Below, piece by piece: positions 55,206 to 64,000 of a stretch of 64,000 bases of DNA (positions are counted from its first letter, which is position 1; every line of letters begins with the position of its first letter). The DNA is from Termitomyces sp. T153 (lineage: Eukaryota; Basidiomycota; Agaricomycetes; Agaricales; Lyophyllaceae), in the NCBI GenBank assembly GCA_018296165.2, contig JACKQL020000080.1:155486-219485 (forward strand), read 5' to 3'. The notes under the pieces were generated by a model. It was not told the origin of the DNA, did not search any database, and saw only the letters and a list, made by a program, of their open reading frames with translations. Position numbers and translations under genes: made by a program.

Positions 55206-58200
55206 GTCTTAAAGATGCACTAGACTGCAGACCAGACCCTGATATCTTCTCTGCCCTGGCCACACTCCTCCGCGCAATGATACTCACCCCGGATAGCCCC
55301 CCAGTACACCTCCCCTCCCACTCATCCACCAACCTCCTCTTCCACACCACTCTTCCCTTCACTGACAACCCCATCCCTACACTAGTTGACAGCAGTGCCA
55401 CCGACAACTTCATTGATGAATCCCTGGCAGCACTCACTCCCCACCCCCTCCGATGCCTCCCCACCCCCGATCCCCCTCAAACTTTTTGACAGAGACCCTA
55501 CCCCAGCAGGAGACATCACACACTGCCTGGAAATGACCATGACCTTCACCAACAAACAACAGCAAGAACTCTGACTACTTATCACAAAATTACACCCCTC
55601 CACCCCCATCATCTTAGGATTCTCATGGCTCCGTTCCACCAACCCTGTGTTGACTGACCCAGCCTCACCCTCCGCCTTGACTGGGACAACCCCACCGACT
55701 CCAGGCTGGTACCTTTTGATGTCTCACCCTCCTCCAAGAACTCTGAGACCACAATCAACCACCCCTGGACTCCTCCACAGCTCTGCTCTAGATCTGCATG
55801 GTCGTTCATCATCAATGTCTGACTCAACAACTCTTCCAAGGTATTCTCCACCCTTGTCAACAGTGGCGCCTCTGGCACCTTTGTCAGTAATCAGCTCGGC
55901 CTCCAGTGCAATGACCTTGACAAACCCCTCAAGCTCCAACTCTTTGACGGAAACCCTGCCATGACAAGGATCACTCAATACCACGACAACACCCTCACCC
56001 TCGACAACAACCTGCAGTTTCAGGCCCGGCTCCTTGTCACTCAATTACCTTTGCCAACTCCAATCATGCTCGAACTCTTGTGGCTGCAAGATGTCAACCC
56101 CAACATTGACTGGAAGAACCTCACCATGCAATTCCCTGGCTCCAAAGTGAGTTTAGCAGCTGCCATCCCCCTCTGCCTTCAGTCTATCCTGGACTCTGAC
56201 ATCTCCCACCCCAGTGCCAGCACCTCCGGAGTGACCCAGAGTCCCTCAACCTCTGGTGACCACCCTGACAAAGAAGGAGACACCACTCCACCTCGGTCAC
56301 CCTCAATCACATTATGACAGCTGCCTCCCAACATACCCCAGAATCAATACGAAGGCCCGCGGTACCCCAACCAGCAACGCTTGAGGTCCCTGACCAACTC
56401 CACCACCACTCTGGACTCATCTGCTACCACTCTGATGTCCAACTCTGTCAACTCCGGAAACCTTGACATTAAAATTGTTGGTGCCATTCCCTTTGCATGC
56501 CTTCTACAAGACGGCACCCCTGCCTTCCAGTTACAAATCATGCCAGCCCTACCCAAGGAGCACGCACAGGGACCACCACGCCAGAGAGCAAGACGGAGGA
56601 ACAGATCCTATCTGAAGTAGTTCCCCCAGAGTATTATGAGTTCGCTGACATGTTCTCTGAAGGGAGTGCCAAAGAACTTCCCCTGCACCGCTCCTATGAC
56701 CACAAGATCAACCTTGAAGAAGGTACCTCACCTCCATTTGGCAAGATCTACAACATGTCCAAGGTCAAGCTCTGAGCCTTGAAGGAATACCTTGACAACA
56801 TGCTTGGCAAAGGCTTCATATGCCCATCGATCTCCGCTGCTGGTGCTCCGGTTCTGTTCACCAAGAAGAAGGACAGGTCCCTCCAACTCTGTGTGGATTA
56901 CCGGGGACTCAACAAAGTCACCAAAAAGAACCGGTATCCCCTCCCCTTGATCAGAGACCTCATTTATTGTCTCCACAGTGCCAAGATTTACACAAAGATA
57001 GACTGCCGCTCTGGCTACAACAACATCCAGATTGCTCCAGGACATGAATGGAAGACTGCCTTTTGCACCTGCTATGGCCCCTTTGAGTACCTTGTAATGC
57101 CCTTCAGAATGACTAACTCCCCCGCCACTTTCCAGTACTTCATGAACAACATCTTCCACGACATGAATGATGTTTTTGTTATTGTATACCTGGATGACAT
57201 CCTGATCTACTCAAATTCACTGATGAAGCATCCAGAGCATGTCTGCCACATTTTAGAATGACTCCGAGAGTACCACCTTCATGCCAAACCCAAGAAATGC
57301 TCCTTCCACACAATGGAGGTCAAATATCTTGGAGTCATCATCACCCCCGATGGCATGCGCATGGACCCCACCAAGGTTGACGCAGTACTAAACTGGCCCC
57401 CACCGCAGAACGTCAAGGAGGTACAATTATTCCTGGGGTTTGCTAACTTTTATCACCATTTCATCAACAACTACTCTGGGATCACCAAACCCCTCAACCG
57501 ACTCACACGGAAGGACACCCCTTGGGATTGGGACAGCAAGTGCCAGAGTGTATTCCTTCTCCTGAAGAGGGCCTTCACCTCCGCTCTGGTCCTCCCACCA
57601 TTTTGACCCCTCCCTGCCAATCGTGCTTGAGTGCAATGCCTCCGACTATGCTATCGCTGGGATACTCTCCCAGTCGGACTTGGGGGGCAAAGATCTCCGT
57701 CCCATTGCCTTCTACACCCAATTGATGATCCTAGCAGAACTCAACTACATCATCTACAACAAAGAACTCCTCGTGATCGTCGAAGCCTTCTGTCAGTGGC
57801 GGGCCTACCTCGAGGGGTCCCTGCACTGCATCCAAGTATACTCCAACCACAACAACCTGCAATACTTCATGACCACGAAACAGCTCAGCCGCCGCCAAGC
57901 CCGATGGTCCAAAACTTTCTTGGAGTATGACTTCACCATCCACTACTGCCCCAGGTGACTCGGCACAAAGCCTGATGCCCCCACTCAAAGATCCAATGTG
58001 TACCCAAAGAAGTCATTCAAAGCCAAACGGAATGCATTCAACCATCAAGTGGTAATTCCCCCCAAACATCTACATGCCGTACTGATTTTAAACAAAGAAG
58101 GAATCCTCCAACAAATCAGAAATTCACCCCTGGACTCCTTCTTCACCCAGCACAACCCCCACAACAACCCTGACAAGTCAAGTGCCGGGAACCCCTTTTT

Positions 58201-59558
58201 GCTGTCTCCAAACCACTGCCTCCTGCTCCAGAGTGGACAAATTTATGCTCCAGACCACAAGTCCATCCACCTTGACATACTCCAGCAGCACCACAACTAT
58301 AAGCTCTGAGGGCACCCAGGAATTCATAAGACCCTTCAACTCATCTCCCAGACTTACTTTTGGCCAGGAATGAAGAAGGATGTCATGTGATATGTAAGGG
58401 CCTGCAAACCTTGCCTCCAGGCCAAGGTACCCCATCACTGCCCCCATGGATTATTGAAACCCCTCCCTGTCGGCTGCCACCCCTGGTCCTCTCTATTGAT
58501 GGATCATATCATTGAACTCCCCAATTTCAAAGGTTTTAATGCGATCCTTGTTGTCATTTGCCACCTCACCAAGCAAGCCCTCTTCATCCCCTGCCACACC
58601 ACCAACAATGCTCCGGAGTTTGCCAAACTATTCCTTGAACACGTGTTCTCCAAGCATGGACTCCCAGACAACATTGTCTCCGACTGCAGACCCCTGTTCA
58701 TATCCCACTTTTGGCAATCACTATGCAGGGCACTCAAGACCAAAACCAGCCTCTCCACTGCCTATCACCCGGAGACTGACAGACAAACAGAATGAGTGAA
58801 CCAGATGCTGGAGCAGTATCTCTGCCTATATGTTAACTATTTACAGAATGACTGGCATGCAGAACTCCCCCTTGCCAAATTCACCTACAACAACACACTC
58901 CACTCTGCCACCAGAGTCTCCCCCTTCTACGCCAACAAAGGCTACAACCCCTGACTCACCCTGTTCCTGAAGGACATCCCCTCCCACACTGCCCATGAAG
59001 TTGCTGAGGACCTCTGATCCCTTCACCAATTTCTCCGGAACAAGATCAACACTGCCAATCAAGCCTACTCCAAACATGCTGACACCCAATGTGACTCCAC
59101 CCCCAACTGGCCTCCTGGCACCTTGGTTTGGCTCAATCAATGCAACCTCAAGACCTGGAGGCCCTCCATCAAATTAGACCACAAATGCCTCGGTCCTTTC
59201 AAAGTCCTCTGGAAGGTCTCCATGCATGCCTATAAACTTGACCTACCTCTGAGCTTGAAAAGCCTCCACCCCATGTTCCATGTTCGACTCCTCAAAAAAC
59301 ATGCCCTGGACCCCTTCCCTGGCCAGCGCCCCAGCCGACCACCCCCTGTCAAGGTTGAGGACAAGTACCGCTATGAGGTCGACCAGATCCTTGACTCCTG
59401 CTTGGTCTGCGGATGACCCCAGTACTTAGTCCACTGGAAGGGCTACAGACCTGAGGACAACATGTGGGAGCCCCGAAAAAACCTTGACGGAGCCCCCAAT
59501 GAACTCTGGGACTTCTATCAACAACACTCCACCAAACCCCGGGACCCCTGGGACTAGT
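55180..59558 (+). pseudogene. Element 2 Pol: two proteases, RT, RNase H, integrase, chromodomain
   Basis: Pol starts in the -1 frame across the gag stop. Protease 1 has 'L-V-D-S-S-A-T' (Gly lost) at about 55384. Protease 2 has 'L-V-N-S-G-A-S' (Asp changed to Asn) near 55853, so neither has an intact D-S-G. Between protease 2 and RT there are about 50 extra codons against element 1. RT keeps 'Y-L-D-D-I-L' at 57187. A one-base insertion near 57595 shifts the frame before RNase H. Integrase Asp residues are in 'M-D-H-I-I-E-L' (58499) and 'V-S-D-C-R-P-L' (58675). The chromodomain is at 59350-59540 with a TGA inside. The end is TAG 59556-59558. Confidence 0.88.
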
Positions 59559-59565
59559 GGCAAGC

Positions 59566-60834
59566 CACTCTTCCTGCCGCCACACCCTCTCTGCCATCAC
59601 TTGGGTCACCTCTGCACTGGACCCCTGCTGAGTCCCCCACATCCCCAACCTCTCTGATCATTGCCCCGCCACCTCCACCCATGCCTCCAATGGCCTCATG
59701 CACACTTGCAGCTCTTGAAGCTGCGACAGTTGCTCTGTGGTGGTCCCCATGGTGATACCTTTATCCCTACATGCCAAGTCCCATTCCTTCCAAGCCTGGT
59801 CCAGTTCCCTCTGAAGCCCATCCCTCTTCTCCTCTACTCTACAGACTTCCTCCCTGCATATGGCCAACAACCTCTCCAACTCCTCTGCCCGATGCTGCAG
59901 GAAAGCCTCAGCAACCGACCACAACCCTCCTACAGACTGCTCAACCAAGGCCCCAGAAGTCAGGGAATACACCATAGGACCTGGAGGGCCCACCATCGCC
60001 AGCTCCCCCCATGCCTGCTTGTTAGGCCCTGCCTCCAATGAGGGGGACGCCCTCTGTTTACCCTTGTCATGCATCATGGGGGCCCCCTCCCTCCACCCAC
60101 TCTGTGGGGGCTGCCCTGTGCCAACTTCCCCCTCTACCCTGGAACCCCTCTCTGAGACCCTACTCCTCCAACCCTCCTCCAACTGTGCTGCAACCCACTT
60201 GTGGTCCCACCCCTGCTCTGCCACAATGCAAGTGGCATGCCAATTCAGAGTGACAGAGCACTTCTCATGCCGCAAGCAACATGGGAGACACACTGACGTG
60301 TCCTGCCACACTCCCGGCACAGGCTCCTCAAACTCACACTGTTCACCCTGCTGGGTACAGGATGCACACTAGAAATGTGGGTTAGCTTGATAGGGAAGGG
60401 ACATGCCAATGACACACCGGGGCCACTGCCTGACACCACTCCAATGTTGGGGGACCTCTTGCTTGCCCTGCAGCCTCTGCAAAGTACTCTGGCATCACGT
60501 CCGCCTGTGCAACTCTTGACCCCGTAGGGATGGGGCAGACCACCCCAGGGACAATACCAGACCTGGAATGAGAAGCGAGGACCATTTCCCCTACCAACTG
60601 TGCTGGAGCCTCCCCCAACATAAGCTCCAAGGGGCCCACCACCACCACCAACAACTCTGACAGGACTTATTCAAGCACTCTGGCCACGACGAGCAAGAGA
60701 CAGTACTTATAACTACAGTACATTGCCTGCACCTGCCTATGGTCTTGCCGACCCTCAGAGTCCTCTGAGGAAGAAGTCGAGGTATGTGCTGATGGGGATG
60801 GGGACACTGCTGGAGAATACGCAGAAGATGACAT
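59566..60834 (-). pseudogene. Antisense accessory gene of element 2 (cysteine cluster, coiled coil), spliced, C-terminus lost
   Basis: ATG at 60834 (M-S-S-S-A-Y-S-P, the same start as element 1). Exon 1 is 60834-60418, with a TAA at 60667. The intron is 60417-60369, 49 bp, GTGTGT...CTAG with a CTAAC branch word, phase 0. Exon 2 opens with C-A-S-C-T-Q-Q-G-E-Q-C, then C-L-P-C-C-L-R-H-E-K-C. The coiled coil is at about 59990-59660 and continues past a TGA at 59658 to 'E-E-W-L-A' near 59566, directly against the integrase stop. The C-terminal domain of about 125 residues seen in element 1 is missing. Conservation of start, intron, cysteine spacing and coiled coil argues for a real protein in the ancestor. 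Confidence 0.72.
60369..60417 (-). other. Intron of the antisense accessory gene (element 2)
   Basis: 49 bp, same length, phase and codon position as in element 1 (between the '...A-P' and 'C-A-S-C' residues). Donor GTGTGT, branch CTAAC, acceptor TCTAG. The intron sequences themselves have diverged, while the flanking codons have not. Confidence 0.78.
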
Positions 60835-61030
60835 TGGAAAAGTTTGGGAACCCCAGAGTATGTCTGATCCTTTTCAATGACTAGGAAAGGACCCCCTGAG
60901 TGGTGGCCATGCTTTGACTTTGTTCCCCATGCCGCTGCTGCTGCTACTGCGGTCTGATCAATATTGCTCGACTTTGATTCCCATGCCCCACCAATCCCCA
61001 AACTGTGCCCTGCATCTCAAGGGTCTCAAC

Positions 61031-61046
61031 GCTGAAGGGGGGGTGA
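61031..61046 (+). other. Polypurine tract of element 2
   Basis: GCTGAAGGGGGGGTGA directly before the 3' LTR start TGTCACGAC. Confidence 0.8.
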
Positions 61047-61783
61047 TGTCACGACTTGCTCCCTAGACCCTGACACCACCCCCAGCCCCCTCAATGCTCT
61101 GCCAAACTCCCCAACCCTCGCCCACCCTCCGCGCCCACTTTGGGCAACTCTGACACTTCCTTGGCAGACCCCAATGGCTCCTTGATCAACTCCAACGCCT
61201 TCTCCGCAGCAGTTGATGCATCCCCTGAATTCTCCTGGACTCCTGAGGCTTCCCCCGACCCCAGAACAATCTGCTTTCCAACTGATCCCATCAGAATGTC
61301 ACTGTGGCCTGCTCCAAGATTGCACCCGACAACCGTTGACTCCGTGCAGTTCCATCAAGCCCACCACCATATCCTCTGCCCTCCGGAGCCACCCAGTAGT
61401 AGGTATATAAGTTGTAGAGTAACCCCTACTACTTTAGTCTTGATATTGCATTTACTGGTTTCCTATGTCTTGTCTTTTGTCTCGTCACATTCCTATGACA
61501 ACCCTGGACCTCACTCCCTGCTTGGCCCAGGAACCCCTCACATCTTGGTGATCTCCTGTCAAACTCCGGCTCTGCCCCCATCAACCACAAAGCCTCTGCT
61601 TACCCTGCATTCTATTTGTGCGCCCATGAACTTGTTCCGGCACCCATCCAGGTTTGACGACTAGTATATTTGGTCTTAGACGCCCCCAAACCACTCTGGA
61701 CTTGCTCGGACTGCCCCCTAGCTCCCCCTTGCAAGTCCCTCCATGCCAATACCAGACACTGGGTTATAAGCACAGGACATTGC
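61047..61783 (+). repeat. Element 2 3' LTR, first part
   Basis: TGTCACGAC start; aligns with 51720 onward. About 150 bp present in the 5' LTR (from about 52170 to 52315) are deleted at about 61488. It is cut at 61783 by an inserted type 2 LTR and continues at 63935. Confidence 0.92.
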
Positions 61784-63929
61784 TGTCAGGTTCCGCTGAC
61801 CTTGGGGGCTCAGCTGCACTGGGTGAGTCCTTACTAGGCGGGCGTGATCCCCTTGCTGTCAGGTTCCGCTGACAACGGGGGCTCAGTACACTGGCAAGTC
61901 CTTACTAGGCGGATGCGATGTCCTGCGCTTATAACCAGGCATCCGGAGTTGGAGCGGAGGTGGGGGAAGCTTGCGAGGGGATCCCTAGGGGGAGCAGCCT
62001 GAGTAAGTCCTAAATGGTCTGGAGGAGTCTAAGACCGAAGGTACTGGTCATTGACCCAGGGCGGGTGTCAAGGCTAGTTTGTGGGCACGCAAATAGATTG
62101 CGGGGTAAGCAGAGGCTTCTCAGGTGATGGGGGCGGGGTCGGAGCTGGATTGGGGATTACCAGGGCTTGATGGGTTCTGGGGCCGAGCGGGTAGTGAGGT
62201 TCAGAGTTGTCGTAAGAATGTTCGGGTCATGGCACATGTGCGGAGTTTGTACTAATGTAGGGAGCAAGGGAAACTTAGAGGAACAAAGGAAATATGTACA
62301 GTCAAGATGAGACGGAGACAAGACAAGACTGAGAAAAAAGATAGATTCAAAACTTAAAAACAAGAATAGAGACGAGACGAGAGACGAAACATAGGAAACT
62401 GGTAAATGTAATATCAAGACTAAAGTTCAAGGAGTTATTCTACGACTTATATACCAACTACTGGGTACCTCAGAGGGCGGCGGATATGGTGGCGGGGGTT
62501 GACAGAGCTGTGCGGAGTCAATGGGTGTCAGGTACAATCCAAGGTCAGGCCGTGGCAGTATCCTGATGGGATCAGTTGGGGGCGCGGCCACTCCAGGGAC
62601 ATTGTGATACTCCGGGACAGGTCGGGTAAACTAGGGTAGGGGGTCGGGGATGTATGACGTGGCCAGGAACAGTGGGGGAAGGTTTCAGGGGGGTGTTGAT
62701 GGTTACAGAGAGGGAGTTGCTGTTGGGGTTTGCCGGAGAAGCGTCGGAGTTATCCAGTGTGGGCGCGAAAGTGTGGGCGGGGTTCAGGGGAGTTAGACAG
62801 GAAATCGGGAGGGGTTGGGAGCAGTGTCTAGGGAGCGGGTCATGACACTTGCACTGGCAACCAAACACTCAAAAACATTCCGGGCACTGATGGCTTGTGC
62901 GGATAGTTGGTGGGATGTGATCCGGACAGATCCGGGGAGGTCTGGAGAAGTCAGATTGCGAGGAAACAAGACGGTCTTGGCGGGATTCAGGCAGAAGACC
63001 GTATGGGAGATTTGCAGAAGCAAAGGAGTAGGCGGCTGTGTGATCAATGGGAGCGGAGCCGGAGTTTGATGGGAGATCATTTGGAGTTGATGGAGCCTGG
63101 GACCAAGCGAAGAGCGAGGTTCAGACCTGGCAAAGGAGTGTCAGGGTTTGTAATCGTAACCGCGGAGTTCGTAAGGTTGTTAAGGTTGATGAAGACTTGG
63201 GCACAACGGTGGGACAGAGTCACCAAAACAGTGTCAGACAAAATGATATGGAACAAGAGTAGATTCGAGTGGAGGTACGAATCGATGACGAGAACAATAG
63301 TGGAATGGAGACAAGACAAGACCGGGAAACTGAGATAAGACTGGGAGACTGAGATAAGAAAACGAGACACAAAACACAAAACACGAAAAGGAAACAATCA
63401 GACCATCGGTAACGTTAAGCAATATCAAGACTAGAGTACGAAGAGCTACTCAACAGCTTATATACTGACTACCGGAGAACTTCAGGGTATGTCGGCTGCG
63501 GCGGCGGGGCTTGGCGGAGCTCAACGGAGTGGGCGGGTGTCGGTTGCAATTGAGGATCGGGCCGCACTGATATGTTGATGGGATCATTGGGGAACGCGGG
63601 TCGCCCCGAGGTTGTCATGATACTCCGGAATGGGTCGGAGGAACCAGGGTGTTGAGTTGATGATGGGTGGCAAAGATCGGAAACAGCAGGGATGGTTCTT
63701 GGGGTTCGGGAGATCCAGGGTAAGTGTCAGTGGCTGCAGGGAAGGCGTCGAAGTTGGCCAGGGGGCCATCGGAGTTAGCCGGGGAGGCGTCAGAGTTAGC
63801 CAGGGTTGCATCGGGGCTAACCAAAATAGGCACGGGGCATGGGTGGCAGTTTGGCAGAGCGTCGGGGGTTATTGGGGAATCGGGGTTTTGCTGGACGATG
63901 TGCGGGGGTCCAGGGGACGGGTCGTGACA
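61784..63929 (-). repeat. Solo LTR type 2 inserted in the element 2 LTR (ATTGC duplication)
   Basis: TGTCAGGTTCC at 61784 to GGTCGTGACA at 63929, flanked by ATTGC on both sides (61779-61783 and 63930-63934). Its own sequence is split by another LTR at 61857-62847 and resumes with cttgcactggcaacc. Without that insertion it is about 1.15 kb, like the other type 2 LTRs. Confidence 0.92.
61857..62847 (-). repeat. Solo LTR type 1 nested inside the type 2 LTR (CTTGC duplication)
   Basis: TGTCAGGTTCCGCTG at 61857 to GGTCATGACA at 62847, flanked by CTTGC at 61852-61856 and 62848-62852. It is very similar to the 5' LTR of element 1. This is the youngest event in the nest. Confidence 0.93.
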
Positions 63930-63934
63930 ATTGC

Positions 63935-63993
63935 ATCCACCTAGTAAGGACTTGCCAGTGTAGCTGAGCCCCTGTCATCAGTGGAACCTGACA
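63935..63993 (+). repeat. Element 2 3' LTR, end part
   Basis: The last 59 bp (atccacctagtaagg...cctgaca) match 52610-52668 of the 5' LTR. The family B flank follows at 63994. Confidence 0.9.
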
Positions 63994-64000
63994 CCACTGC

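Larger units (their letters stand above)
51720..63993 (+). mobile_element. Element 2: chromovirus inserted in family B, with nested LTRs in its 3' LTR
   Basis: Same family and layout as element 1, on the + strand. LTRs are 51720-52668 and 61047-63993, the latter split by nested LTRs. The flanks are CCACC (51715-51719) and CCACT (63994-63998), a target duplication with one change. Gag keeps one frame for its whole length despite nine premature stops. Pol has many TGA codons and at least two frame changes. It is far poorer in CpG than element 1. Confidence 0.92.

Overview
This window reads as a transposon graveyard from a fungal genome, most likely a basidiomycete of the Agaricomycetes. The evidence is Tad1-like LINEs with RNase H, Tf1/sushi-type chromoviruses, a fungal-type Helitron with a 50-bp GT-AG intron and CTAAC branch point, and the absence of plant- or animal-specific families. 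I could not recognise a single host gene. Species is not determinable from what I see.

Layout: 1-2290, a + strand LINE remnant; 2442-3700, a - strand Copia remnant; 4229-7125, a - strand Tad1-like LINE with RNase H; 7539-8572, a solo LTR with a perfect target duplication; 8573-15300, a + strand Ty3/Gypsy element (family A); 15520-16664, an antisense cysteine-cluster ORF next to family A; 16665-27470, a nearly complete - strand chromovirus (element 1); 27471-34271, a truncated older relative (element 3) carrying a solo LTR; 34272-37775, a - strand Gypsy remnant (family B); 37776 to about 43640, a Helitron; 43650-45600, gene-free DNA with a 59-bp tandem repeat; about 45620-51719, a + strand family B copy; 51720-63993, a second chromovirus (element 2) inserted into it, whose 3' LTR is itself split by two nested solo LTRs.

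The most interesting system is the chromovirus family of elements 1, 2 and 3. The first 13 nt of its predicted transcript, starting 32 bp after a TATA box, are complementary to the 13 nt next to the 5' LTR, which is the geometry of Tf1-type self-priming. Gag has a CCHC knuckle and overlaps pol in the -1 frame. Pol carries two retropepsin domains in tandem before RT, RNase H, integrase and a chromodomain. Between integrase and the 3' LTR, on the opposite strand, lies a spliced accessory gene with its own TATA-like box. Its 49-bp phase-0 intron is at the same place in both copies, and it encodes a C-x2-C-x6-C-x15-C-x2-C-x6-C cluster, a basic patch, a coiled coil and a conserved C-terminal domain. 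Family A, a different Gypsy lineage, has an analogous antisense cysteine-cluster ORF in the same relative place.

Almost all element 1 and 2 stop codons look like CGA to TGA changes. At several codons one copy has TGA where the other has CAA, which points to deamination of a methylated CpG on either strand. Everything appears non-functional as it stands, though element 1 pol has only three premature stops.
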